The notes under the pieces are model-generated. The model was not told the origin of the DNA. It made no database searches and saw nothing but the letters and a program-made list of their open reading frames with translations. This document shows, piece after piece, positions 8,715 through 17,571 of a DNA stretch of 64,000 nt (its first letter is position 1; each line of letters opens with the position of its first letter). Made by a program: the position numbers and the translations under genes. Source of the DNA: Pigmentiphaga daeguensis (lineage in GTDB: Bacteria; Pseudomonadota; Gammaproteobacteria; Burkholderiales; Burkholderiaceae_B); the NCBI RefSeq assembly GCF_039523035.1, contig NZ_BAAAEN010000002.1, positions 62,001 to 126,000 of the forward strand. The letters run 5' to 3'.

Positions 8715-9629
8715 TCAACTGGCCCATTTGCGGTCGAAGTCCATCTTGCGGAAGTGTTCCACCATGAAGTCGATGAAGGTGCGCGTCTTGGCCGGCAGGT
8801 ACTGCCGGTGCGGGTAGGCCAGGTTGATGGTCAGGCGCGGCAGGTCCCAGTCGTCCAGCACCGGCACCAGCCGCCCCGCCACGATATCGTCGTAGACGAT
8901 GTACTTGGGCTGGACCAGGATGCCCAGGCCTTCGCGCGCAGCGGCGCACAGGACCTGGCCGTCGTTGGCTTCCAGCACGCCCTTCACCGGCAGCACGCGG
9001 ACTTCGCCCGCGCGCGAGAAGCGCAATTCGTCGTAGCGGTTGGAATACGTGTAGAGCAGCAGCCTGTGGTTCGCCAGTTCGTCGATGGTGCGCGGCGTGC
9101 CATGGCGGTGCAGGTAGCCGGGCGAAGCAGCCAGGATGCGCCGTGTCTCGGCCAGCCGGCGGATGGTCAGGTTGGAGTCGGATTCGTATTCGCGCGTGCG
9201 CACCGCCAGGTCGATGCCGTTGTCGATCAGGTCGTAGTAGCGGTTGGCGGTGATCACATGGACGTTGACGTTGGGAAAACGCCGGTTGTATTCGGGCAGC
9301 AGCGGCGCGATGTGGCGCATCGCGAACGACAGCGACGAGGTCACGCGCAGATCGCCCACCGGGTTGAGCACCGTGGCGTTGACGGCCGACTCGGCCTCCT
9401 GCATCTCGCCCAGGATGTTCTTGCTGCGCCGGTAGAACTCCTGCCCGACCTCGGTCAGGTACAGGCGCCTGGTGTTGCGCTCGACCAGCCGGGCCGACAG
9501 GCGTTGTTCCAGCGTGGCCAGATGGCGGCTGGCAGCGGCGGTCGACAGGCCGGCGGCCTCGGCGGCGCGCGTCAGGCTGCCCAGTTCCGCGATGTGGACG
9601 AACAGCTCCAGTTCGCGCCAGCGGTCCAT
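8715..9629 (-). CDS. LysR-family transcriptional regulator
   Basis: A 304-residue regulator with an N-terminal winged helix (LELFVHIAELGSLTRAAEAAGLSTAAASRHLATLEQRL is the usual LysR pattern, split here across residues 6-40) and a periplasmic-binding-protein-like effector domain. The ATG at 9629 follows GAGGGA. The gene is divergent from the RutE-like reductase gene at 9760, and LysR proteins often control the divergent neighbour through the shared intergenic region. It may also act on the exported dioxygenase-like gene downstream on the same strand. The effector is unknown. Confidence 0.88.
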   Translation of the reverse strand: MDRWRELELFVHIAELGSLTRAAEAAGLSTAAASRHLATLEQRLSARLVERNTRRLYLTEVGQEFYRRSKNILGEMQEAESAVNATVLNPVGDLRVTSSLSFAMRHIAPLLPEYNRRFPNVNVHVITANRYYDLIDNGIDLAVRTREYESDSNLTIRRLAETRRILAASPGYLHRHGTPRTIDELANHRLLLYTYSNRYDELRFSRAGEVRVLPVKGVLEANDGQVLCAAAREGLGILVQPKYIVYDDIVAGRLVPVLDDWDLPRLTINLAYPHRQYLPAKTRTFIDFMVEHFRKMDFDRKWAS

Positions 9630-9714
9630 GCTTGTCCCTCGATTATTAGCAGAATTGCAAAAGTGATTTCCGTTTGCCGGAGCTATGCCGGCGTTTTCGT
9701 CCGGGCTGCGCACT

Positions 9715-9720
9715 TATAAT
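9715..9720 (+). promoter_or_regulatory. TATAAT -10 element of the RutE-like gene
   Basis: A consensus TATAAT lies 40 bp before the ATG at 9760, in the 130-bp gap between divergent genes. The -35 region is weak (TTTTCG around 9694-9699, spacing 15), which would fit activation by the divergent LysR protein. Confidence 0.5.
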
Positions 9721-9759
9721 CCGGAACCTCACGACTATTCCGCCCAATCGGAGCTCTTC

Positions 9760-10347
9760 ATGGCCATCATTTCGCAGGAAGCCCTAGACCAGTTGTTCAT
9801 GTCCGCCCGCACGCAGAACGGCTGGCTGGACAAGCCCGTGTCCGACGAGCAGCTCAAGCAAGTCTACGACATTGCGAAAATGGGGCCGACCTCGATGAAC
9901 TGCCAGCCGATGCGCGTGGTGTTCCTGCGCACCCAGGAAGCCAGGGAACGGCTCGTGCCCGCGCTCAGCCCGGGCAACGTGGACAAGGTCAAGGCCGCGC
10001 CGGTCACGGCCATCATCGCCACCGACACCCGCTTCTACGAGTTCATGCCGCAGCTCTGGTTCCGCGAGGGCGCCAAGGAAATGTTCGAGGGCAACGCCGC
10101 GTTGGCCGCCGCCACGGCCGCCCGCAACGGCACCCTGCAGGGCGCCTATTTCATCATCGCCGCCCGCGCCATCGGCCTGGATTGCGGTCCGATGAGCGGC
10201 TTCGACATCGCCAAGGTCAACGCCGAGTTCTTCCCCGACGGCCGCCTGACCGCCAACTTCATCTGCTCGCTGGGCTACGGCGACACGTCCAAGCTGTTCG
10301 ATCGCCAGCCGCGCCTGTCCTTCGAGCAGGCCGCCACGCTGCTCTGA
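9760..10347 (+). CDS. RutE/HadB-like nitroreductase family protein (malonic semialdehyde reductase type)
   Basis: A 195-residue FMN-dependent nitroreductase-fold protein. The sequence MGPTSMNCQPMRVVFL near residue 43, the stretch around WFREGAKEMFEGNAALA, and GLDCGPMSGFD match the RutE subgroup, which in E. coli reduces malonic semialdehyde to 3-hydroxypropionate during pyrimidine breakdown. No rut genes lie nearby, so the in vivo substrate may be another aldehyde, enal or nitro compound. The gene is divergent from a LysR regulator and stands alone. The ATG at 9760 fits the family start. Confidence 0.8.
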   Translation: MAIISQEALDQLFMSARTQNGWLDKPVSDEQLKQVYDIAKMGPTSMNCQPMRVVFLRTQEARERLVPALSPGNVDKVKAAPVTAIIATDTRFYEFMPQLWFREGAKEMFEGNAALAAATAARNGTLQGAYFIIAARAIGLDCGPMSGFDIAKVNAEFFPDGRLTANFICSLGYGDTSKLFDRQPRLSFEQAATLL

Positions 10348-10375
10348 TCCCCGCGACCCGCGGTCCGGCCCCGGC

Positions 10376-11353
10376 TCATTGCTGCTCGATGCCGGCCTTC
10401 TGCATGACCGTGCGCCACCGCTCGATCTCGGCGCCGACATGGGTGGCCATCGCCTGAGGCGTGGAGGCCTCCGGCAGGCAGGCCGCCGCCAGCGCCTGCT
10501 TGCGGACGTTTTCGTCGGCAAGCACCCGGCGCACCGCCTGGTTCATCTTGTCGACGACGGCGGCGGGGGTGCCGGCCGGGAAGGCCAGCCCGTACCAGGT
10601 CGTCACGTCGTAGCCGGCCACGCCCGACTCCAGCGCCGTGGGCGTCTGGGGCAGGCCTTCATAGCGCCGCGGCGACGTCACCGCCAGGGGTTTGAGCTCG
10701 CCGGCGCGAATGTGGCCCAGCAGGGGCGAGGCCACGTCCACCAGCAGTTCCACCTCGCCGCTCAGCACGGCGGCCACCGTGTTCGGCGTGCCCTTGTAGG
10801 GGACGTGGACGATGTCGATGCCGGTGACCTGGCGCAGCAGTTCGCCGGCGAAATGCTGGGTGCTGCCGATGCCGACGCTCGCGTAGTTCAGCTTGCCGGG
10901 CTGCGCCCTGGCCATTTTCACCAGGCCGGCGATATCGGTGGCCGGGAAGTTCTTGCCGGCTGCCACCACCAATGGCTGGGCGCACAGCATGGAGACCGGC
11001 GCGAAGTCCTTGACCGAATCGAAGGGCAGCTTGCGGTAGATGGCCGCCGAGACCGCGTGTCCATTGTTCATGACGAACACCGTGTGGCCGTCCGCGGCGG
11101 CGCGCGCCACCGTGCCCGCGGCCAGCGTGCCGCCGGCGCCGGGCTTGTTCTCCACCACGATGGGCTGGCCCAGGATTTCCGCCAGGGGCTGGGCCACCAT
11201 CCGGGCGATGATGTCGGTGCCCCCGCCGGGAGCAAAGCCCACCACCATGCGCACGGGCCGGCTGGGCCAGTCCTGGGCGGCCGCAGGCAGGGCCAGGGTC
11301 AAGGCGAGCGCGCACAGCAGCGCGCCCGGCCGTTTCGGGTCGGTATGGAACAT
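10376..11353 (-). CDS. Bug-family tripartite tricarboxylate transporter receptor
   Basis: A 325-residue periplasmic solute receptor of the Bordetella uptake gene type. It has an N-terminal signal peptide ending around LALPAAAQ, then the family hallmarks WPSRPVRMVVGFAPGGGTDI, NKPGAGGTLA, YASVGIGSTQH and HVPYKGTPN. The ATG at 11353 follows AGGAG. It is the last gene of a minus-strand set with hydroxyquinol 1,2-dioxygenase and a SnoaL-like protein, which suggests an aromatic acid or related ligand. No TctA/TctB membrane partner is present, as is common for Bug orphans. The substrate cannot be read from the sequence. Confidence 0.9.
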   Translation of the reverse strand: MFHTDPKRPGALLCALALTLALPAAAQDWPSRPVRMVVGFAPGGGTDIIARMVAQPLAEILGQPIVVENKPGAGGTLAAGTVARAAADGHTVFVMNNGHAVSAAIYRKLPFDSVKDFAPVSMLCAQPLVVAAGKNFPATDIAGLVKMARAQPGKLNYASVGIGSTQHFAGELLRQVTGIDIVHVPYKGTPNTVAAVLSGEVELLVDVASPLLGHIRAGELKPLAVTSPRRYEGLPQTPTALESGVAGYDVTTWYGLAFPAGTPAAVVDKMNQAVRRVLADENVRKQALAAACLPEASTPQAMATHVGAEIERWRTVMQKAGIEQQ

Positions 11354-11385
11354 CGGTAGTCTCCTGTGTGCTTCTTATTGTGGTT

Positions 11386-11410
11386 TGCCGCCGGCCCGGA
11401 GCCGGCGGCA
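11386..11410. terminator. Strong intercistronic hairpin
   Basis: TGCCGCCGGC (11386-11395) pairs perfectly with GCCGGCGGCA (11401-11410) around a 5-nt loop, in the 74-nt gap between the SnoaL-like gene and the Bug gene. No U-run follows on the minus strand, so it is more likely a processing or stability element, or a partial terminator that lowers Bug expression, than a full intrinsic terminator. Confidence 0.5.
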
Positions 11411-11427
11411 GGCTTTCCCGCGAGGCG

Positions 11428-12024
11428 TCAGGGCCGCGCGGATCCCGCCAGCCAGGCCTTGCCGCGAGCGTACAGCGCCTGGACTTCCTGGCCGTGCAGG
11501 CCGGGCATGGTGGTCTTGACGTCCATGCCTATCTTGACCTGCAGATAGGCCAGGTGGCGATAGCCCTCGGGGAAGCGCGCCAGCAGCGCCGCGTCCAGTT
11601 CCGGGCGGGCGGCCGGGTCCACCGGGTCCATCCTGTCTTTTTCGTAGATGGGCTGGCGTTCGACCATGCCCCAGCGGCCGCCGCGCTTTTCCAGGAAATC
11701 GTAGAAGCGGCCGGTGCACACCACGTCGCACAGCACGCCGTCCACGGTGGCGCGCTGGGAAATGGTCATCTTGGTCTGGGCGACGGCCCGGTCGCCTTCG
11801 CGGTCGATGGTCATGCCACCCAGGAAGTGCAGGATGTTGACCCCGCGCTCCATGCCTTCCCGGCTTTGCCGGATGAATTCGGTGGCCGAGGCCTGGCACC
11901 AGGTCGCGTTCATGCGGCCGTCCTCGTGCCAGACGGTGGCGAAGCGTTCCCAGTCGCCGGCGTCGCGCCACAGCGCCCAGTTCTCCACCAATTCGCGTAT
12001 GGCGAGTTTTTCTTGGTCGTACAT
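11428..12024 (-). CDS. SnoaL/NTF2-like domain protein
   Basis: A 198-residue protein with the SnoaL-like alpha+beta barrel pattern: an N-terminal helix (KLAIRELVENWALWRDAGDW), WHEDGRM near residue 32, and strands around VAQTKMTISQRA and VVCTGRFYDFLEKR. The fold occurs in polyketide cyclases, dehydratases and small subunits of oxygenases. The ATG at 12024 follows GGAGG and lies 20 nt after the stop of the hydroxyquinol dioxygenase gene, so the two are probably cotranscribed. It could assist hydroxylation or isomerisation of an aromatic intermediate, but this is not shown by the sequence. Confidence 0.7.
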   Translation of the reverse strand: MYDQEKLAIRELVENWALWRDAGDWERFATVWHEDGRMNATWCQASATEFIRQSREGMERGVNILHFLGGMTIDREGDRAVAQTKMTISQRATVDGVLCDVVCTGRFYDFLEKRGGRWGMVERQPIYEKDRMDPVDPAARPELDAALLARFPEGYRHLAYLQVKIGMDVKTTMPGLHGQEVQALYARGKAWLAGSARP

Positions 12025-12044
12025 GAGTCCTCCAGTCGGGAAAA

Positions 12045-12920
12045 TCAGGGGGTGGACCCGGAGACCGGGTTCAGCACGAAGTCGAAGTCCAGCGTATGGA
12101 AGGGCTGCGCGCTGGTGCCGCCGTCGGGCGTGGGGCCGGGCTCGTGCCGGACCCATTGCGCGATCAGCGACGAGCGCACGCCGAATACCGCGTCGGAGTC
12201 CAGGTATTGGTCGCCGTCGCGGAAGACGTGGGTGACCAGGGTCTCGTAGCCCTCGGCGCGGATCATGAAATGCAGGTGGGCGGGCCGCCAGGGATGGCGG
12301 CCCAGCGCGGCCAGCATGCGGCCGACGGGGCCGTCGTGGGGGATGGGATAGGCTTCGGCCAGGATGGAGCGGAAATGGAAGCTGCCGTCCGGCGCGGAAT
12401 GGATGCGGCCGCGGCCCCGGTGGGTGGGATCGTCGGGATTCTGCACGTCGTAGAAGCCTTCCGCGTCCGCCTGCCAGACCTCCATTTCCGCGCCGCCGAT
12501 GGGCGTGCCGTCCACGCTCCTGACCGTGCCGCGCACGAAGCACGGGTCGCCCTTGGCGCCGTTGGCGATGTCGTCTCCCAGCGCGTACTCGGGCGCGCCT
12601 TCGACGAAGAACGGACCGAAGACCGTGGCTTCCGTACAGGCGGGTGGCTTGCGGTGGTTCATCGCGGTCACCAGCGTCGACAGTCCGAGCGTGTCGGACA
12701 GCAGGATGAACTCCTGCCGCTTGTCGTCGGTGATGTGTCCCGTGGCGGTCAGGAACTCGATGCCCGCGGCCCATTCCGCTTCCGTCAGTTTCACCTCGCG
12801 GGCGAATTCGTGCAGGTGCTGCACGAGGCTGGTCATGATCTGCTTCAGGCGGGCGTCGGGCGCCTGGGCGTGCCGGGCCAGCACGGCCTGGGTGATGGTG
12901 TCTTCGTTCAGGTTGCGCAA
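12045..12920 (-). CDS. Hydroxyquinol 1,2-dioxygenase (intradiol)
   Basis: Fe(III) enzyme that opens 1,2,4-trihydroxybenzene to maleylacetate. The 291-residue protein has the N-terminal helical dimerisation region of catechol/hydroxyquinol dioxygenases (ITQAVLARHAQAPDARLKQI), the TEATVFGPFFVEGAP motif and a full ligand set: Tyr157 (EGFYDVQ), Tyr191 (EAYPIP), His215 and His217 (RPAHLHF). An upstream ATG at 12959 is in frame, but AGGAG lies 8 nt before a TTG at 12920. That TTG gives LRNLNEDTITQ, which aligns with the family N-terminus, so I use it. It is the first gene of a set with a SnoaL-like protein and a Bug receptor. The product feeds the maleylacetate reductase at 5353. Confidence 0.9.
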   Translation of the reverse strand: MRNLNEDTITQAVLARHAQAPDARLKQIMTSLVQHLHEFAREVKLTEAEWAAGIEFLTATGHITDDKRQEFILLSDTLGLSTLVTAMNHRKPPACTEATVFGPFFVEGAPEYALGDDIANGAKGDPCFVRGTVRSVDGTPIGGAEMEVWQADAEGFYDVQNPDDPTHRGRGRIHSAPDGSFHFRSILAEAYPIPHDGPVGRMLAALGRHPWRPAHLHFMIRAEGYETLVTHVFRDGDQYLDSDAVFGVRSSLIAQWVRHEPGPTPDGGTSAQPFHTLDFDFVLNPVSGSTP

Positions 12921-13106
12921 GGCGTGGTCTCCTGGATGCTTGTTTCTTCCGCCTGCCACGGGCGTGCTCAGGTCGGCTACTGTAGACGTGGCCGGGGACG
13001 ATTTGAATGGAAAAACCGGAAAAGAGTTTTACGCCAGGCGCAAGGGTGGCCCGGGGCGGCACGCTGAAGGTGCAAGGATGGCGGCGGGAAGGAGAGCCGG
13101 AGGCGG

Positions 13107-13134
13107 GCCCGTCCCGGCATGGGCCGGGACGGGC
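13107..13134 (-). terminator. Perfect 12-bp hairpin after the DUF192 gene
   Basis: GCCCGTCCCGGC (13107-13118) pairs perfectly with GCCGGGACGGGC (13123-13134) around an ATGG loop, 18 nt past the stop of the minus-strand DUF192 gene. No clear U-run follows, so its role as terminator is inferred from position and stability. Confidence 0.6.
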
Positions 13135-13152
13135 GCCGGCCGGCAGCAGGTC

Positions 13153-13617
13153 CTAGCGGACGCCGGGGATGCCTTCCAGGCGCGAGCCGGCCTTCAGCCC
13201 GCGCTTGGCGAACCAGCCGCGTTCCATTTCCAGGGCGTAGCGCACGGGCTGGGCGGCGCAGTGGCTGTCTTCCGTCCTGGGCGCCATGTCCTCGATGTTG
13301 GCGATGGTGCCGTCATCGGCGATGAAGGCCACCGACAGCGGAATCAGCGTGTTGCGCATCCACATGCATTGGGTGCCGGGCATCTCGAAAATGAACAGCA
13401 TGCCCTGGTTGGGCCCCAGGCGTTCGCGGAACATCAGGCCGCGCTCGCGCGTGGGCGGGGTACTGGCGACCTCGGCGTGGATCAGGTGCATGCCGGCCCG
13501 CAACGTTTGCACGGGCAGCGTGGCCTGGGCCGAGGCGGTCGAGGCCAGGAGGGCGGTGGCGATGCAGGCGCCTGCGCCGGCAGCCAGGCGCGGCAGGAAG
13601 GAACGTATGCGGGTCAT
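13153..13617 (-). CDS. DUF192 (UPF0127) family exported protein
   Basis: A 154-residue protein with a Sec-type signal peptide (LAAGAGACIATALLASTASAQA) and a single DUF192 domain. Family features visible are STPPTRERGLMFRERLGPNQGMLFIF, MWMRNTLIPLSVAFI, and the C-terminal ALEMERGWFAKRGLKAGSRL. The domain is a small beta-barrel-like fold of unknown function, common in proteobacterial envelopes. The ATG at 13617 begins MTRIRSF directly before the signal peptide. It sits alone between the hydroxyquinol locus and the cold-shock gene. Confidence 0.85.
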   Translation of the reverse strand: MTRIRSFLPRLAAGAGACIATALLASTASAQATLPVQTLRAGMHLIHAEVASTPPTRERGLMFRERLGPNQGMLFIFEMPGTQCMWMRNTLIPLSVAFIADDGTIANIEDMAPRTEDSHCAAQPVRYALEMERGWFAKRGLKAGSRLEGIPGVR

Positions 13618-13759
13618 GACGTCGGCAGGGGGGCGGAAAAGGGTAGGGGCGAGCGTCCACGGGGCGGCGCCGCCGCGGAAGGCTCCCGGCGAGGGTAGCA
13701 TGACCAGGCCCACGACAAGGTTAAAGGCGCGATGGGCCGGCGCTGGGGGGAAAATGTAG

Positions 13760-13792
13760 GGGCCCGCCGGAGCAGGTGGCTCTGGCGGGCCC
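13760..13792 (-). terminator. Intrinsic terminator of the cold-shock gene
   Basis: GGGCCCGCCGGAGC (13760-13773) pairs with GCTCTGGCGGGCCC (13779-13792), with one G-T wobble and a 5-nt loop. Reading on the minus strand the stem is followed by CTACATTTT, giving a short U-run. It lies 30 nt past the csp stop codon. Confidence 0.75.
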
Positions 13793-13822
13793 GGGCAGTT
13801 CAGGCCGCCGGACCGGAGCCGG

Positions 13823-14056
13823 TCAGGCCGCTTCGCTGATGTTCAGCGCCTGCTTGCCCTTCGGACCCTGGGCCGCCTCGAAGGTGACCTTCTGGCCTTC
13901 TTTCAGGGTCTTGAAGCCGTTCATCTGGATGGAGGAGAAATGGGCGAACAGGTCGTCGCCGCCGTCGTCGGGCGTGATGAATCCGAAGCCCTTGGCATCA
14001 TTGAACCATTTGACGGTGCCGCTACCCCTCTTGCCTTGGCTGATATCGCTGGACAT
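13823..14056 (-). CDS. Cold-shock domain protein
   Basis: A 77-residue single cold-shock domain protein that binds single-stranded RNA/DNA. RNP1 is KGFGFITP (around residues 22-29) and RNP2 is DLFAHFSSI (around 35-43), with GTVKWFNDAKGF at the start of the fold. It differs from the shortest Csps by a 9-residue N-terminal extension (MSSDISQGK). GAAGG precedes the ATG at 14056. The ~250-bp gap to clpS leaves room for a long 5' leader, as is usual for cold-inducible csp genes, but no cold-box can be proven here. Confidence 0.93.
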   Translation of the reverse strand: MSSDISQGKRGSGTVKWFNDAKGFGFITPDDGGDDLFAHFSSIQMNGFKTLKEGQKVTFEAAQGPKGKQALNISEAA

Positions 14057-14269
14057 GACGTAATGCCTTCTTGTAGTCAGTTACAACATATGCGAGGCGC
14101 GCTCCCCCGGTGCCGTAGGCAGTCGATCGTGCGCTTCGCCGGTGCGAGTTTTGGTGGGTTTGCTACTTCCGGGGCTTGATAAACCTGGCCCCAGGCATCA
14201 AATAATGGGAAAGATGTCCGGCTGCGTCAAGCTCGGGATGGCCCGGGCATATAGGAGTATGCTGATGGC

Positions 14270-14297
14270 TTGCGGGGCACTTTCAAGTGGATAGAAT
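14270..14297 (+). promoter_or_regulatory. Sigma-70 type promoter of clpSA, placed to give a leaderless transcript
   Basis: TTGCGG (14270-14275) and TAGAAT (14292-14297) are separated by 16 bp. The expected transcription start, 6-8 nt after the -10 box, falls at 14303-14305, that is on the ATG of clpS at 14304. No good Shine-Dalgarno sequence precedes this ATG. Confidence 0.55.
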
Positions 14298-14303
14298 AGG
14301 CGC

Positions 14304-14620
14304 ATGGGCACCGGGTTCGATTCTCAACCGGATCAGACAACGCTGCTTGAGCGGGAACCGTCGAAGACCAAACCACCTCCAATGTTCACGGTGGTGTTGT
14401 TGAACGATGATTTCACGCCGATGGAGTTCGTTGTGCTGGTATTGGAGAAATTTTTCAGCAAGGGGCGCGAGCAGGCCACCCAGATCATGCTCAAGGTGCA
14501 TCACGAGGGTCGCGGCGTCTGCGGAATCTATCCGCGGGACATCGCCAGGACCAAGATCGACCAGGTAAGCCGTTTCTCACGGCAGAACCAGCATCCGCTT
14601 CAGTGCATCATGGAGGAAGC

Positions 14621-14624
<4 letters not shown>
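14304..14624 (+). CDS. clpS: ATP-dependent Clp protease adaptor ClpS
   Basis: A 106-residue adaptor that delivers N-end-rule substrates to ClpA. The conserved core PPPMFTVVLLNDDFTPMEFVV contains the NDD-x-TPMEFV substrate-pocket motif, and MLKVHHEGRGVCGIYPRDIA is the second hallmark. The N-terminal ~25 residues form the flexible extension used on ClpA. The stop overlaps the clpA start (GTGA at 14621-14624), so the two are translationally coupled. The start has no clear ribosome site and coincides with the predicted transcription start. Confidence 0.97.
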
Positions 14625-16910
<2,286 letters not shown>

Positions 16911-16912
<2 letters not shown>

Positions 16913-16992
16913 CCCCCCCGTACGCGCTTACGCGCGCCCCCCAGGGGGCGGCACTGGCGGACCGGCGGAGCCGGATCCGCTGTGCCCTGGGT
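16911..16992 (+). repeat. Stop-codon-proximal GC-rich repeat, copy A
   Basis: This ~82-bp element starts within the clpA stop codon and matches, at about four bases in five, the reverse complement of 52510-52596, which starts at the ribF stop codon. Shared blocks are TACGCGCT-ACGCGCG, CCCCCCAGGGGGCG, GGACCGGCGGAGCCGGATCC and CCTGGG. It contains three nested palindromes: ACGCGC-TTA-CGCGCG, GCCCCCCAGGGGGC and CCGGCGGAGCCGG. Position and structure suggest a 3'-end or terminator element dispersed in the genome. Confidence 0.8.
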
Positions 16993-17026
16993 CTGTGTGG
17001 GGCCGTCGATGGTTGTTGGCGGCCTG

Positions 17027-17192
17027 TTTTTTTGCCGCAGGGCCGCCCCAAGGCAAAAAGCGCCCCCTCGGGGGGCAGCGCCGCCGCGTAGCGGCAAGCG
17101 TGGGGGCATATTTTTTGCCGCCGGGCCGCCCCAAGGCAAAAAGCGCCCCCTCGGGGGGCAGCGCCGCCGCGTAGCGGCAAGCGTGGGGGTAT
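17027..17192. repeat. Two tandem copies of an 83-bp palindromic repeat
   Basis: Copies at about 17027-17109 and 17110-17192 are nearly identical. Each holds TTTTTTGCCGC, GGGCCGCCCCAAGGC, AAAAAGC, a CGCCCCCTCGGGGGGC palindrome, GCCGCGTAGCGGC and AAGCGTGGGGG. Read on the minus strand the order (CCCCCACGC, a GCGG palindrome, GCCCCCCGAGGGGGC, GCTTTTTGCC) resembles the clpA/ribF repeat, so these look like members of the same family in the opposite orientation. On the minus strand the GC stem followed by GCTTTTTG would act as an intrinsic terminator. Confidence 0.85.
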
Positions 17193-17571
17193 TTTTTTGA
17201 GGTGTGTGGTTTTGTGGGGTATCTATTAGGGTAAATCTGGGGTAATATTGCTGTACTGCACAAATCACGCCATCGCCCTGTCGGGCACCGGTGTGGCCTT
17301 CATGCAGACGATCGGTAACCAAGTGGGTTGACCGAAAACTGCATCGTCTCTGACCTCGTTTTTCCCTTTGCGTTGCGCGCACGGTGATATCGGTCGGCGC
17401 CGATGATCCGTCCGGAGCGGCCGTGTCCGTCTCCGCAGCGTAGCGCCAGCTTTCCAGGCTCGATGAATCCGGCCCCGTCCTTGGCGGGGCCATGGCCGCG
17501 TTTTTCGCGCGTCCGGGTATGTCCGGCGGGGAAAGGCTTGCGTTGCGCCATACGTAACGTAAGGAATGAAT
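17193..17571 (+). promoter_or_regulatory. Long 5' leader of the RhlE-type helicase gene
   Basis: No gene is apparent in these ~380 bases. An AT-rich pocket at 17215-17250 includes TAATAT (17243-17248), a possible -10 element without a clear -35. Further on, GGCCCCG (17471-17477) and CGGGGCC (17485-17491) form a hairpin followed 9 nt later by TTTTT (17501-17505), which looks like an attenuator or terminator inside the leader, about 70 nt before the start codon. Long structured leaders are usual in cold-inducible DEAD-box helicase genes; regulation here is inferred. Confidence 0.45.

Noticed and set aside
14057..14303. Possible cold-box or small RNA in the csp-clpS gap
   Set aside because: No convincing conserved element or promoter/terminator pair could be recognised by eye.
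16913..17190. Small Arg-rich frames within the repeat region downstream of clpA
   Set aside because: Produced by the GC-rich repeats; the same peptide pieces recur with the repeat units.
17027..17192. Tandem repeat considered as a CRISPR array
   Set aside because: Only two 83-bp units without unique spacers, strongly palindromic, and no cas genes.
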